Assembly (NCBI RefSeq): GCF_007997155.1 | Contig: NZ_VORT01000006.1 | Coordinates: 1 to 64,000, forward strand | From: Aequorivita antarctica | GTDB lineage: Bacteria > Bacteroidota > Bacteroidia > Flavobacteriales > Flavobacteriaceae | Direction: 5' to 3' | DNA length: 64,000 bases | Part shown: in pieces, positions 42,556 through 52,359 of the stretch | Layout: each line of letters starts with the position of its first letter | Numbering within the stretch: position 1 is the stretch's first letter | Translations under genes and position numbers: made by a program | The notes under the pieces: model-generated | The model's database searches: none | What the model was told of the DNA's origin: nothing | Seen by the model: the letters and a program-made list of their open reading frames with translations, nothing else

Positions 42556-44157
42556 ATGAAAGCAATTTTTACAATTATCTGTTTTTTATCAATCTTTATT
42601 GCCTCTGCACAATGGACAACCGATACGGATGCAAATACACTGGTCGCTGATTCTGGAGAACTGGATGTGCAAGCTCGTGGCACTTCTGACGGCCAAACCT
42701 ATGTAGTGTCATGGAAAAACGTTGGTGCGCCAACAAACATCGAACTGCGTTTACAAGTGATGGATGCGGATGGTAACCAAACATTGGGCAGTGATGGCAT
42801 ATTGGTTAGTGATCAATTACCTATGAGTACTTTTACCGTAATTATGAACACCGTGGTTGATGCGGATGATAATCTTTATGTAGGCGTTACCGGAACGCAA
42901 GACTTTTCGGCATATGCTTTTAAAATTGACTCTGAAGGCAACCAGCTTTGGGGTGCCAATGGTATTAATCTGGGTACAGGAGTGCCTGTTACTATATTGC
43001 CACTATCTTCTGGAGAAGCCATTGTTTCATGGCACGATTCAGGTGCTGCTGTTATGCAAAAATATGATGCTAATGGAACGGCCGTATGGCCAACTACTAA
43101 AACCATAGGTTCTGGAAATACTGTAGCTGCAAATATATTTGAACTTTCCGGGAATGATTTTGAAGTAGTTTATCATTCTGTTTTAAGCGGAATAAACTCT
43201 TTTTTATATGCACAACGTTATGATACAGATGGAAATCCAGTATGGGCAAACGCCATACAAATCGCTGACAGAGCCACTGCTTTTAATCGGTCTTATACAG
43301 GTCTGCAGGATGGCGATCTAGTTTATATGGGCTATTTTGCTTCAGCCGGAACACGTTTTGACTCCTATTTACAGCGAATAAATCCTGATGGAACGTTGCC
43401 TTGGGGCGTAAACGGTTCAGACTTCGACACAAATGAAACCGATTATGAAATGGACACTGAAATTGCTTTTCAAGCAGGTTCACAATATATTTGGGCTGTT
43501 TCAACTTATACCAGCCCTAACCAAAGTGAGCGCGGTGAGTATGTTCAAAAATTTGACAAAGCTTCTGGTGCGCGTGAATTTACCGATAATGCAAAAGTAG
43601 TTTTTCCAATAGGAGGAGACAAGGTTCATGCCGGGTCACTCAGCCTAAGAAATAATACCCCACTTTTCTTAATGGAAGAAGGAGAAAACAACGGAGTTGC
43701 ACCTACCACTCTGCACGCTGTGTACTTGGACGAAAACGGTGCGTTTGAATGGTTAGAGGAAACCCGTCCTGTAGCTACTTTCGCAGCTGCCAAAGTAAGA
43801 GTGAATTTCACGAAAGAAGGAAATATGCAGAATGTAGCAGTTTTTGCTGAAGACAAAGGAACCGGCATGAAAGTTTATGCTCAAAATGTTTTGGATGATA
43901 CCGTAGGAATTGAAGAATTTTCGAATGCTTCAATATTCTTTGCAAACCCTGTAAAAGATGAAATGCTTATAAAAAGTAATTCCTCAATTCAAGCAATCTC
44001 AATATTCAATGTTTTGGGACAACAATTGTTTAGTGCCAAATATAATAGTGAAAAGGAAACCAATATCAATACTCAAAACTGGACTTCAGGAATTTATTTC
44101 ATGAACGTTTTAACGAATGAAGGGATGCAAAAAGGAATAAAACTGATTAAACAGTAA
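42556..44157 (+). CDS. T9SS type A sorting domain protein
   Basis: The 533-residue product has signal peptide MKAIFTIICFLSIFIASAQ. The body has repeated beta segments (ELRLQVMDADGNQTLG, YLQRINPDGTLPWG, QRYDTDGNPVWA), reminiscent of propeller-like blades. The last ~75 residues are a T9SS sorting domain (FFANPVKDEMLIKS, then IFNVLGQQLF and a final GIKLIKQ). It should be exported through the type IX system; its substrate or surface role is unknown. A terminator follows. Confidence 0.88.
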   Translation: MKAIFTIICFLSIFIASAQWTTDTDANTLVADSGELDVQARGTSDGQTYVVSWKNVGAPTNIELRLQVMDADGNQTLGSDGILVSDQLPMSTFTVIMNTVVDADDNLYVGVTGTQDFSAYAFKIDSEGNQLWGANGINLGTGVPVTILPLSSGEAIVSWHDSGAAVMQKYDANGTAVWPTTKTIGSGNTVAANIFELSGNDFEVVYHSVLSGINSFLYAQRYDTDGNPVWANAIQIADRATAFNRSYTGLQDGDLVYMGYFASAGTRFDSYLQRINPDGTLPWGVNGSDFDTNETDYEMDTEIAFQAGSQYIWAVSTYTSPNQSERGEYVQKFDKASGAREFTDNAKVVFPIGGDKVHAGSLSLRNNTPLFLMEEGENNGVAPTTLHAVYLDENGAFEWLEETRPVATFAAAKVRVNFTKEGNMQNVAVFAEDKGTGMKVYAQNVLDDTVGIEEFSNASIFFANPVKDEMLIKSNSSIQAISIFNVLGQQLFSAKYNSEKETNINTQNWTSGIYFMNVLTNEGMQKGIKLIKQ

Positions 44158-44184
44158 ACTTATATTTATCCCCAATTGTTGAAG

Positions 44185-44219
44185 GCCTTTCCAGAACTTA
44201 TTTTGGGGAGGCTTTTTTT
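44185..44219 (+). terminator. Terminator after the T9SS gene
   Basis: GCCTTTCCA pairs with TGGGGAGGC (with G-U pairs) around AGAACTTATTT-type loop sequence, followed by TTTTTTT. Confidence 0.75.
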
Positions 44220-44241
44220 AAACCCCCTAGTATGATCATTT

Positions 44242-44781
44242 TTACTTCTTCATCGCTCCAGGTGGATATTCTGCTAAAATTTTAGAAACAATTTCACGAA
44301 TGCGCTCTTCCTTTTTCTCCATACTGCTAGTCACTAAATCGGCACTTCCCATACCTTGCCAAACCAGATTATTGGTTTTTGCATCAATCAAATCTATGTA
44401 AAGTGTACCTTCCGTAGAGCGGGAAACATTGCTGCCGCCATAATAACCTCCGTAATACCAAGGGCTCCAGCCCCAACCGTAACCAAAATTGTTGTTGTAA
44501 ACGTCTATCCGCTCACGCTCTTTGGTGAATATACTAACCAACAAATCAGGAGTCTCAGATTTTGTCATTCCCTTCATTGTAAGATTTTCTTCAATTGCGC
44601 GAAGAATGCGTTTTTTGTCCAAATCGCTGATTTCGGCTTTGTCTATTCCCGGCTTAAAAAAGGCGAAGGAATTGTACTGATTAAAATTAGCTTCTTTATC
44701 GAAATCTGTCGCCACGCGAACGGTGGAGCAGGAAGCGAATACAAAAAGCAATAGCAAGGGTAGGAATTTAAGTGCTTTCAT
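44242..44781 (-). CDS. DUF4136 lipoprotein
   Basis: The 179-residue product has a lipoprotein signal (LLLLFVFASCS; lipobox cysteine at residue ~18). The rest fits DUF4136: FDKEANFNQYNSFAFF near the start and GTLYIDLIDAKTNNLVWQGMGSA later. A Tyr/Gly-rich loop (YGWGWSPWYYGGYYGG) lies between. These are envelope lipoproteins of unknown function. Convergent with the T9SS gene. Confidence 0.88.
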   Translation of the reverse strand: MKALKFLPLLLLFVFASCSTVRVATDFDKEANFNQYNSFAFFKPGIDKAEISDLDKKRILRAIEENLTMKGMTKSETPDLLVSIFTKERERIDVYNNNFGYGWGWSPWYYGGYYGGSNVSRSTEGTLYIDLIDAKTNNLVWQGMGSADLVTSSMEKKEERIREIVSKILAEYPPGAMKK

Positions 44782-44849
44782 AATGCAATTTTTTTAAGTT
44801 GAAGCAAATGTTTTGGCATTTGCGGTTTTTCCTTTAAAGTTAAAGAAAT

Positions 44850-46832
44850 TTATTTGAAAAGATTGTCATCAACGAAATTTGGAAGTGTAACTTTTAAATG
44901 CGGATTGTTTTCCATTGCGCGTTTTATAGCGAAAACAGCTTCTTCATTTCGCGCCCAACTGCGTCGTGCAATTCCATTATTTACATCCCAGAAAAGCATG
45001 TTTTCCAAACGTCGTTGTGCATCCTCACTACCATCAAGAACCATTCCGAAACCGCCGTTTATCACTTCGCCCCAGCCTACGCCACCTCCATTGTGAATAC
45101 TGACCCACGTAGCCCCGCGAAAGCTATCGCCAATTACATTTTGGATGGCCATATCGGCGGTAAATCTACTTCCATCGTAAATGTTTGAAGTTTCCCGATA
45201 TGGCGAATCGGTGCCCGAAACATCGTGATGGTCGCGCCCTAAAATAACCGGACCAATTTTTCCTTCAGAAATCGCTTTGTTGAAAGCGGAAGCAATCTGC
45301 AAACGCCCATCAGAATCTGCATAAAGAATACGGGCTTGTGAACCCACCACCAATTTATTTTCCTGCGCACCTTTTATCCAAGTAATGTTGTCCTGCATCT
45401 GCTGTTGGATTTCTTTTGGTGAATTTTTCATTAAATCTTCCAAAACTTTACAGGCTATTTCATCCGTTTTTTGAAGATCTTCTGTCTTGCCAGAAGCACA
45501 TACCCAGCGGAAAGGTCCGAAGCCATAATCGAAACACATCGGTCCCATTATGTCTTGAACATAGGAAGGATATCTAAATTCTTTGCTTTTATCATCGGAA
45601 AGAACAGCTGCTCCCGCACGCGAGGCTTCCAATAAAAAAGCATTTCCGTAATCGAAAAAGTATGTGCCTTTTGCTGTATGCTTGTTGATGGCATCAACTT
45701 GACGACGCAGACTTCGCTGTACTTCTTTTTTAAATTGTTCCGGATTAGTGGCCATCATTTCGTTGGCTTCCTCATAGGTTAACCCAACTGGATAATAGCC
45801 GCCAGCCCAAGGATTGTGCAGGGAGGTTTGATCGCTTCCCAAATCGATTTTAATATTTTCTTCAGCAAATTTCTCCCAAACTTCAACCACATTTCCATCG
45901 TATGCTATAGAAACGGTTTCTTTATTCTCGATTGCTTCTATAACACGTTTTGAAAGCGCATCTAAATCTGAAATCACTTCGTCAACCCAACCTTGACTTT
46001 GTCTAGTTTCAGTAGCTTTTTTGTTCACTTCGGCGCACACAGTTACGCAGCCTGCGATATTTCCCGCTTTGGGTTGTGCGCCGCTCATTCCGCCAAGACC
46101 GGAGGTTAGGAACAAACCGCCTTTTGTTTCTTTTTTAATTTTTCTGAAACCATTCAAAACAGTAATTGTAGTTCCGTGCACAATTCCCTGCGGGCCAATG
46201 TACATATAACTTCCCGCTGTCATTTGGCCGTATTGCGTCACGCCCAGCGCATTGAATTTTTCCCAATCATCAGGCTTTGAATAATTCGGAATCATCATTC
46301 CGTTCGTTACAACCACTCTAGGCGCGTCTTTATGTGAAGGAAATAAACCCATTGGATGCCCAGAATACACTGCCAAAGTCTGCTCGTCAGTCATCTCCGA
46401 AAGATATTTCATGACTAAAAGATACTGCGCCCAATTTTGAAAAACCGCGCCATTTCCACCATAAGTAATAAGCTCATGCGGATGTTGCGCTACGGCATAA
46501 TCCAAGTTGTTTTGGATCATTAACATTATTGCTTTTGCCTGATTAGATTTTCCTGGATATTCGTCAACGGGTCGCGCAAATATCTTGTACTCGGGACGAA
46601 AACGGTACATATAAATTCGACCGTATTTTTCAAGTTCATCACTAAACTCGGGTAGGAGCGTGGCGTGATGTTTTGGCTCAAAATACCGAAGTGCATTGCG
46701 CAAAGCCAGTTCTTTTTCTTCTTTTGAAAGAATATCTTTCCGCTTTGGCGCGTGATTAATAGATGGGTCGTAAGGTTTCTTTTCTGGCAAAATTGAAGGA
46801 ATACCTTGTTGTATTTGTTCTTTAAAAGTCAT
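44850..46832 (-). CDS. hutU: Urocanate hydratase
   Basis: The 660-residue enzyme hydrates urocanate to imidazolonepropionate in histidine breakdown, using a tightly bound NAD+. Family segments include YGGNGAVFQNWAQYLLVMKYL, SGHPMGLFP, TSGLGGMSGAQPKAGNIAG and the C-terminal GGGVGWGEVINGGFGMVLDG. It is ~100 residues longer than the enterobacterial enzyme, as in many Bacteroidota. Other hut genes (hutH, hutI, hutG) are not in the window. A small DUF5522 gene lies 15 bp upstream and is probably co-transcribed. Confidence 0.95.
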   Translation of the reverse strand: MTFKEQIQQGIPSILPEKKPYDPSINHAPKRKDILSKEEKELALRNALRYFEPKHHATLLPEFSDELEKYGRIYMYRFRPEYKIFARPVDEYPGKSNQAKAIMLMIQNNLDYAVAQHPHELITYGGNGAVFQNWAQYLLVMKYLSEMTDEQTLAVYSGHPMGLFPSHKDAPRVVVTNGMMIPNYSKPDDWEKFNALGVTQYGQMTAGSYMYIGPQGIVHGTTITVLNGFRKIKKETKGGLFLTSGLGGMSGAQPKAGNIAGCVTVCAEVNKKATETRQSQGWVDEVISDLDALSKRVIEAIENKETVSIAYDGNVVEVWEKFAEENIKIDLGSDQTSLHNPWAGGYYPVGLTYEEANEMMATNPEQFKKEVQRSLRRQVDAINKHTAKGTYFFDYGNAFLLEASRAGAAVLSDDKSKEFRYPSYVQDIMGPMCFDYGFGPFRWVCASGKTEDLQKTDEIACKVLEDLMKNSPKEIQQQMQDNITWIKGAQENKLVVGSQARILYADSDGRLQIASAFNKAISEGKIGPVILGRDHHDVSGTDSPYRETSNIYDGSRFTADMAIQNVIGDSFRGATWVSIHNGGGVGWGEVINGGFGMVLDGSEDAQRRLENMLFWDVNNGIARRSWARNEEAVFAIKRAMENNPHLKVTLPNFVDDNLFK

Positions 46833-46847
46833 TTTCCAAATATATTT

Positions 46848-47018
46848 TTATTGATGCTTTCCAGTTTTTTTATCAAATCCATATGGACAATGACGGCAAC
46901 CACTTTCACAGCAATAGCCGCGTTTTAAATGATATTGCTCCGTAAAGCATTTGTATCCTTCAGGGGTAAGGTAATAATCACCTTCTTCGAGCTCTATTTT
47001 TTTCTTTGGGAAAAGCAT
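46848..47018 (-). CDS. Small Cys-rich DUF5522 protein (56 aa)
   Basis: This short gene reads MLFPKKKIELEEGDYYLTPE near its start. Its C-terminal half has a dense Cys cluster: KRGYCCESGCRHCPYGF. The pattern suggests a small metal- or Fe-S-binding protein; the family is DUF5522, of unknown function. It is easily missed because of its size. It precedes hutU by 15 bp on the same strand. Confidence 0.82.
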   Translation of the reverse strand: MLFPKKKIELEEGDYYLTPEGYKCFTEQYHLKRGYCCESGCRHCPYGFDKKTGKHQ

Positions 47019-47091
47019 CTTACAAAAGTAAGGATTTCAATGCTGAAAGTTTTAAAATAGAACCAAATCCAATGTTTCGGTATTTAAGCTT

Positions 47092-47099
47092 TAAATTTG
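47092..47099 (+). promoter_or_regulatory. -7 element TAAATTTG of era
   Basis: TAAATTTG matches TAnnTTTG, 19 bp before the era ATG, implying a very short leader. Confidence 0.5.
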
Positions 47100-47118
47100 C
47101 AAAATCAATAATACAGAA

Positions 47119-48009
47119 ATGACAAAACACAAAGCCGGATTCGTAAACATCATAGGAAACCCAAACGTAGGCAAAAGCACCCTGATGAATGCTTTTGTGG
47201 GCGAACGACTTTCAATAATCACTTCCAAAGCACAAACCACACGTCACCGTATTTTGGGAATTGTGAATGGCGACGATTTTCAAGTTCTTTTAAGCGATAC
47301 ACCTGGAATTATTAAACCAGCTTATCAGTTACAGGAAAGTATGATGGATTTTGTGAAATCTGCTTTTGAGGATGCTGATATTTTGTTGTATCTGGTTGAA
47401 TTGGGCGAAAAGGAATTGAAGGATGAAGCGTTTTTCAATAAAATAACCAATTCCAAGATTCCAGTCTTACTTCTCATAAATAAAATTGATATAGGCAATG
47501 AAGGCTTGCTTTCCGAAGCGCTTAAACTTTGGCAGGAAAAAGTTCCGAATGCTGAAATTTTCGCTATTTCTGCGCTTAAAAATTTTGGAGTGCCCGAAGT
47601 TTTCAATCGAATTATAGAATTGCTTCCAGAGTCGCCAGCGTTTTATCCTAAAGACCAACTGACCGATAAACCCGAACGGTTTTTTGTGAACGAAGCCATT
47701 CGCGAAAAAATATTGATTCACTATAAAAAAGAAATTCCTTATTCCGTAGAAATTGATACTGAGGAATTTTTTGAAGATGAAACCATCATCCGCATCCGCA
47801 GTGTGATTATGGTGGAGCGTGAAACCCAAAAAGGAATTATTATTGGACACAAAGGTTCTGCCTTAAAACGAGTCGGCACCGAAGCCCGAAAGGATTTGGA
47901 AAAATTCTTCGGAAAGCAAATCCACCTAGAACTTTATGTAAAAGTCAACAAAAATTGGCGTAGTGACGAACGGCAGTTGCGTAGGTTTGGGTACAACAAT
48001 AAAAAATGA
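47119..48009 (+). CDS. era: GTPase Era
   Basis: This 296-residue ribosome-assembly GTPase binds the 3' end of 16S rRNA. It has G1 GNPNVGKST, G3 DTPG, G4 NKID and the C-terminal KH domain (GIIIGHKGSALKRVGTEARKDLEKFF). Length is normal. The stop overlaps the start of the next gene by 4 bp (ATGA), so the two are translated together. Confidence 0.96.
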   Translation: MTKHKAGFVNIIGNPNVGKSTLMNAFVGERLSIITSKAQTTRHRILGIVNGDDFQVLLSDTPGIIKPAYQLQESMMDFVKSAFEDADILLYLVELGEKELKDEAFFNKITNSKIPVLLLINKIDIGNEGLLSEALKLWQEKVPNAEIFAISALKNFGVPEVFNRIIELLPESPAFYPKDQLTDKPERFFVNEAIREKILIHYKKEIPYSVEIDTEEFFEDETIIRIRSVIMVERETQKGIIIGHKGSALKRVGTEARKDLEKFFGKQIHLELYVKVNKNWRSDERQLRRFGYNNKK

Positions 48010-48800
48010 TTTATTTTATTCTCTTTATTGGCTTAGTGTCTTTTTCGGTTTACGCATTCATTCAAAATAAAAAACGTCCCATACAGCCTTTCCCCGAACA
48101 TTGGAAAGAACTTTTAAATGAACATGTTCACTTTTACAGGGAACTTTCCATTGCCGAAAAGGAAACGTTCCGCCAGCGAATGATGCTTTTTTTAAGTGAA
48201 GTATATATTGAAGCTGTTGACACGGAAATAGAAGATTTAGATAAAGTGCTTATTGCCGCCAGTGCGGTCATTCCCGTTTTCGGATTCAAGGAATGGCATT
48301 ATAATAATCTTTCGGGCATCATAATTTATCCTAATAATTTTAATGGTGACCTAGAGTTTGAAAATAATGGTGAAAAGCGAATTATTGCTGGTCTTGTAGG
48401 TTCTGGAAGATTCGAAAAACAAATGATTCTTTCAAGAAAAGCCCTTCATCACGGTTTCGAAAACGATACAGATAAAGGAAATACTCCCGTACATGAATTT
48501 GTCCATCTGATAGATAAAATGGACGGTGAGGCTGATGGGGTCCCAGAACAGCTTTTGCAACGACAATATATTACACCCTGGCTAAAATTGATGCACGAAG
48601 AAATGGAAGCCATCAATGAAAATAAATCAGACATCCGAAAATACGGTGGTACCAGTGAAGTTGAATTCTTAGCGGTAGCCTCGGAATACTTTTTTGAGCG
48701 CCCAAATCTTTTCAGAAAAAAACATCTGGAACTCTATGAAATGCTCGAAAGATGTTTTCAGCAAAACCCAGCTAATAGAAAGAGAAATAGTAAACCCTAA
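48006..48800 (+). CDS. Zinc-dependent peptidase, MtfA/M90 family
   Basis: The 264-residue product has an N-terminal membrane helix (IYFILFIGLVSFSVYAFI) and an MtfA-like peptidase domain with TPVHEFVHLIDKMDGEADG (HExxH) and a downstream E in SEVEFLAVASEYFFERP. In enteric bacteria MtfA interacts with the regulator Mlc. That partner is not expected here, so the role is open. It overlaps era. Confidence 0.9.
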   Translation: MIYFILFIGLVSFSVYAFIQNKKRPIQPFPEHWKELLNEHVHFYRELSIAEKETFRQRMMLFLSEVYIEAVDTEIEDLDKVLIAASAVIPVFGFKEWHYNNLSGIIIYPNNFNGDLEFENNGEKRIIAGLVGSGRFEKQMILSRKALHHGFENDTDKGNTPVHEFVHLIDKMDGEADGVPEQLLQRQYITPWLKLMHEEMEAINENKSDIRKYGGTSEVEFLAVASEYFFERPNLFRKKHLELYEMLERCFQQNPANRKRNSKP

Positions 48801-48832
48801 AATGGAGGCACTTAACTTAAAACTGATGGTTT

Positions 48833-49321
48833 TCAACCAATTGTTTCCATCATAAAATCATAAAGTTCCCGCATTCCGGGCTTTCCTTTTTTCTTTCCAA
48901 TTCTTCCAGCTATATAAAGTAATATCCATAGTATTACCAAAACAACGGCTATGCTAATTTGTAGAGCGATAGCATTTCCCATAGTGTAATTTGAGTACAG
49001 CCAAGTTAAATCAACCATAAAAAGGATTCCCACAGCCACATGGAGGAACATAAACATAGTCCAAACCGTGGGGTTCGGACCAAAAAAGCCGTGAAGCGCG
49101 CATTTGTTTTCAGAAATTTTCGATATTTCTAAATGCAAATGTGGAGACCAAAAGTGTTGTTGGTTATTCGGAAGTTTTATAAAAATATGATCGTCAACGC
49201 AAGAAACAATATATTTAACCTGGTCTTTTTTAACTTTTGCGAAAAGTGCTGTAACTTGGTTGCAACTTTTGTCTAGTTCCATTTGGAAACGTGGACGTAA
49301 TACAATTTCATTGGGAAGCAT
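48833..49321 (-). CDS. Conserved two-helix membrane protein of unknown function
   Basis: The 162-residue product has a soluble N-terminal half (MLPNEIVLRPRFQMELDKS, with IKLPNNQQHFWSPHLHLEI) and two hydrophobic helices near residues 88-106 and 118-140. No known catalytic motif is seen. Similar short proteins occur beside GTPase genes in flavobacteria. It sits between mtfA and der on the opposite strand. I do not assign a function. Confidence 0.7.
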   Translation of the reverse strand: MLPNEIVLRPRFQMELDKSCNQVTALFAKVKKDQVKYIVSCVDDHIFIKLPNNQQHFWSPHLHLEISKISENKCALHGFFGPNPTVWTMFMFLHVAVGILFMVDLTWLYSNYTMGNAIALQISIAVVLVILWILLYIAGRIGKKKGKPGMRELYDFMMETIG

Positions 49322-49379
49322 TCTTTACTTATTTAATTTTTAAGCGGTTAAAATAGTATTTTTTCTCCCAACTAAAAGC

Positions 49380-49387
49380 TATTTTTG
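49380..49387 (+). promoter_or_regulatory. -7 element TATTTTTG of der
   Basis: TATTTTTG matches TAnnTTTG and lies 18 bp before the ATG at 49406. This argues against the in-frame TTG at 49385, which is inside the promoter. Confidence 0.6.
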
Positions 49388-49405
49388 CACCCTAAAATTA
49401 AGATT

Positions 49406-50710
49406 ATGAGCATTGTTGCCGTTGTAGGAAGACCAAATGTAGGGAAATCCACTTTTTTCAATAGATTGATTCAACGCAGAGAAGCCATTGTTGATGCAGT
49501 GAGCGGCGTTACTCGTGACCGTCATTACGGAAAAAGTGATTGGAATGGAAAGGAATTTTCGTTGATAGACACTGGAGGTTATGTGAAGGGAAGTGACGAT
49601 ATTTTTGAAGCAGAAATAGACAAACAAGTAGAACTTGCCATTGACGAAGCCGATGCAATAATCTTTATGGTTGACGTGGAAAGTGGCGTTACTGGAATGG
49701 ACCAAGAAGTTGCAAAACTGCTTCGCCGTTCAAAGAAACCAATTTTTTTGGCAATCAATAAGGTAGATGGAGCCTCTCGAATGAACGCCGCAATGGAGTT
49801 TTATTCCTTGGGCTTTGATCAACAATACAATCTTTCAAGTATCAACGGTAGCGGAACAGGTGAATTGCTTGACGATTTGGTAAAAGCATTGCCTGATCGC
49901 GAAGAAGAAGACAATAGCGAGTTGCCACGATTTGCAGTTGTGGGTCGTCCAAACGCTGGAAAATCTTCATTCATCAATGCCTTAATTGGTAAAGATCGTT
50001 ATATCGTTACAGATATTGCAGGCACTACGCGTGATAGTATTGATACAAAATATGACCGTTTTGGGTTTGAGTTCAATTTGGTTGATACCGCCGGAATTCG
50101 CAAAAAAAGTAAAGTAAAGGAAGATCTGGAATTCTATTCGGTAATGCGAAGCGTTCGCGCCATTGAGCATTGCGATGTAATCATTCTCGTTTTTGATGCC
50201 ACTCGTGGTTTTGACGGGCAGGTTGAAAACATTTTCTGGCTTGCACAGCGCAACAACAAAGGAATTGTAATTATTGCCAACAAATGGGATTTGGTGGAAG
50301 ATAAAGACACCAGCAGTGTGAAGGATTATGAAAAATACATCCGCCAACAATGTGAGCCTTTTGTAGATGTGCCTATTGTTTTTGTTTCAGTATTAACAAA
50401 ACAACGTATTTATAAAGCAATTGAAACTGCTGTTGAAGTTTACCAAAACCGAAGCAAAAAAGTTAAGACTAGTGAACTGAACGATGTGATGCTTCCAATA
50501 ATTCAAGCCTATCCACCACCAGCTTACAAAGCGAAATACGTAAAAATAAAATTCTGTACGCAATTGCCAACGCCTTATCCTAGTTTTGCATTCTTCTGTA
50601 ACTTACCGCAGTATGTAAAAGATCCATACAAGCGTTTTATAGAAAACAAACTGCGTGAAAACTTTGACTTTACGGGGGTTCCAATCACGGTTTATTTTAG
50701 GAAGAAGTAA
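49406..50710 (+). CDS. der: Ribosome biogenesis GTPase Der (EngA)
   Basis: The 434-residue protein has two tandem G domains. The first has [13 protein letters not shown] and NKVD; the second [17 protein letters not shown] and NKWD. A C-terminal KH-like domain follows ([15 protein letters not shown]). It acts in 50S subunit assembly. I start at 49406 because the sequence [13 protein letters not shown] matches the family and a promoter element ends just upstream. Confidence 0.96.
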   Translation: MSIVAVVGRPNVGKSTFFNRLIQRREAIVDAVSGVTRDRHYGKSDWNGKEFSLIDTGGYVKGSDDIFEAEIDKQVELAIDEADAIIFMVDVESGVTGMDQEVAKLLRRSKKPIFLAINKVDGASRMNAAMEFYSLGFDQQYNLSSINGSGTGELLDDLVKALPDREEEDNSELPRFAVVGRPNAGKSSFINALIGKDRYIVTDIAGTTRDSIDTKYDRFGFEFNLVDTAGIRKKSKVKEDLEFYSVMRSVRAIEHCDVIILVFDATRGFDGQVENIFWLAQRNNKGIVIIANKWDLVEDKDTSSVKDYEKYIRQQCEPFVDVPIVFVSVLTKQRIYKAIETAVEVYQNRSKKVKTSELNDVMLPIIQAYPPPAYKAKYVKIKFCTQLPTPYPSFAFFCNLPQYVKDPYKRFIENKLRENFDFTGVPITVYFRKK

Positions 50711-50712
50711 TC

Positions 50713-51468
50713 TCAGTAGGTATTTAGTCTTCCCACTTTTATAAATATATTCCAAGTTGCGAGTTTGGTAGCTTTGGGCTTATGCCAAAAATTTTGAAGA
50801 TGGTTTTCAATTTCCAGTAAAGGATTTACTTCGTTTTTGTCTTTATATCTTTGAGTGGCGGACCAACTTAAAAGTAAGCCTTTTAAATCTTCAAGTGTAA
50901 TTTTCTTTTGAAATTTGAAAGAAGGGGTTTCTATTTCTTTAAAAGGAAATGGAATCGTTTTGTATTCTTCGGAAACGAATTGATTTTCTCTTTGCCAAAA
51001 CTCGCTCACAATGTTATCGTGAAAGTGAAGAACTATTTTGTCTATTTCTGGGGAAATTTTCGGCAAACTGTAAGTCCAAACAGCGATGATTCCTTCCGGC
51101 TTCAATACCCGATTTACTTCAGCATAAAATTTTTCAAAATCAAACCAATGCAAGGCTTGCGCCACAGTAATTAAATCTACAGAATGATTATTCAAGCTGC
51201 TACTTTCGGCTTTTTCAATTTTATAAGTGATTTTTGGATGTGAAACTGCATTTAAAATTTGTTGTTCACTGGGGTCTGTGGCATATACCTTTTCAAAATA
51301 ATTCGCCAAACCTACAGCAGATTGGCCATTGCCCGTGGCACAATCCCAAGCTAAATTGTGATCAATGCAAATTTTACTTAGATATTCAAACAATTCCTTT
51401 GGATAGGACGGTCTGTATTTTTGATAAGCATTTGATTGTTTTGAAAAATTGTCTTTAAAATTTTCCAT
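50713..51468 (-). CDS. Class I SAM-dependent methyltransferase
   Basis: The 251-residue product shows motif I as WDCATGNGQSAVGLA, motif post-I YATDPSEQQI, and LITVAQALHWFDFEKFYAEVNRVLKPEG. The pattern is typical of ubiquinone/menaquinone-methyltransferase-like enzymes acting on small molecules; the substrate is unknown. I start at 51468, since the longer in-frame form to 51531 would be encoded by a dispersed C/G repeat. Confidence 0.88.
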   Translation of the reverse strand: MENFKDNFSKQSNAYQKYRPSYPKELFEYLSKICIDHNLAWDCATGNGQSAVGLANYFEKVYATDPSEQQILNAVSHPKITYKIEKAESSSLNNHSVDLITVAQALHWFDFEKFYAEVNRVLKPEGIIAVWTYSLPKISPEIDKIVLHFHDNIVSEFWQRENQFVSEEYKTIPFPFKEIETPSFKFQKKITLEDLKGLLLSWSATQRYKDKNEVNPLLEIENHLQNFWHKPKATKLATWNIFIKVGRLNTY

Positions 51469-51488
51469 GTTTTTATTTTTTTGAGCTT

Positions 51489-51519
51489 CCTCCCTTTGAA
51501 AGGAGGGTTGGGGAGGGAT
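51489..51519. repeat. CCTCCCTTTGAA dispersed repeat, copy 2
   Basis: CCTCCCTTTGAAAGGAGGG is followed by TTGGGGAGGGA. CCTCC and GGAGG pair around TTTGAAA. It is related to 17247-17283 and lies between the methyltransferase and TPM genes. Confidence 0.8.
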
Positions 51520-51524
51520 GTGTT

Positions 51525-52307
51525 TTACCAACCACCTGAAGCGCCACCGCCGCCAAAGCCACCACCGCCGAAACCGCCGCCAAAGCCGCCACCACTTCCG
51601 CCAAAGCTACCGCCTCCGCCGCCAAAACCCCCGCGGCCAAGGCTGCTGAGAACAATAATGTCAAGAAGGCTTCCACCGCCGCCACCTTTTCCGCCTTTGC
51701 CACCTTTACGGATAAGAGCAAGAATAATAATGATAAAAACGAAAATGATAAAAAATGGAAACTTCCCACTATCTTTTTTTCCAAAATCGCGATCTTCTTT
51801 GAATTCGCCCTTCAACGCAGCAAAAATTGCATCGCTGCCTTTGTCAAGACCAGCGTAGTAATTTTCGTTTTTAAACTCTGGAATCATTATACGATTTATG
51901 ATGCGTTCAGACATTAAATCTGTAATCCGATATTCAATACCGTAGCCCGTATTTATATCTACTTTTCGGTCATCTTTTGCGAGAGTGATTACGATTCCGT
52001 TACCTTCGCCTTTTTGGCCGATGCCCCATTTCTGGCCCCATTCCGCACCCAGCATAGATATATCTTCTCCATTTGTGGAACCAATGATAATACAAACTAT
52101 CTGCGTGGATGTGGAATCTGCATAGCGAATTAACTTGTTTTCCAATTCAGTTTTCTGAGAAGGGGTAAGCAGATTTACATAATCATATAGTGACGTCTGA
52201 ACCGAAGGAATCGGAGGAATTTCATATTGTGCCGAAACACTTTCAGAAAAAAATGCAATGGCGATTAAAACAAATAGTATTTTATATTTCTGAAGAAATA
52301 GTCTCAT
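51525..52307 (-). CDS. TPM-domain protein with Gly-rich tail (YgcG-like)
   Basis: The 260-residue product has signal peptide MRLFLQKYKILFVLIAIAFFSESVSAQ and a TPM domain (~residues 35-165: YVNLLTPSQKTELENKLIRY, IIGSTNGEDISMLGAEWGQK). A membrane helix follows (FPFFIIFVFIIIILALI). The C-terminus is very Gly-rich (GGGFGGGGASGGW). The architecture is typical of proteins genetically linked to LemA. It is the third gene of the lemA-TPM-TPM series. Confidence 0.9.
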   Translation of the reverse strand: MRLFLQKYKILFVLIAIAFFSESVSAQYEIPPIPSVQTSLYDYVNLLTPSQKTELENKLIRYADSTSTQIVCIIIGSTNGEDISMLGAEWGQKWGIGQKGEGNGIVITLAKDDRKVDINTGYGIEYRITDLMSERIINRIMIPEFKNENYYAGLDKGSDAIFAALKGEFKEDRDFGKKDSGKFPFFIIFVFIIIILALIRKGGKGGKGGGGGSLLDIIVLSSLGRGGFGGGGGSFGGSGGGFGGGFGGGGFGGGGASGGW

Positions 52308-52318
52308 TATTTTTTTTT

Positions 52319-52358
52319 ACTGAACACTGAACACTGAATACTGGCCACTGACCCCTGA
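52319..52358. repeat. CACTGAA word repeat
   Basis: ACTGAACACTGAACACTGAA then TACTGGCCACTGACCCCTGA. The same word series recurs at 59936-59993. It fills the gap between the two TPM genes. Confidence 0.75.
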
Positions 52359-52359
52359 A

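Noticed and set aside
51481-51858. Proline-rich open frame on the plus strand
   Set aside because: It is the reverse complement of the Gly-rich tail of the TPM gene, not an independent gene.
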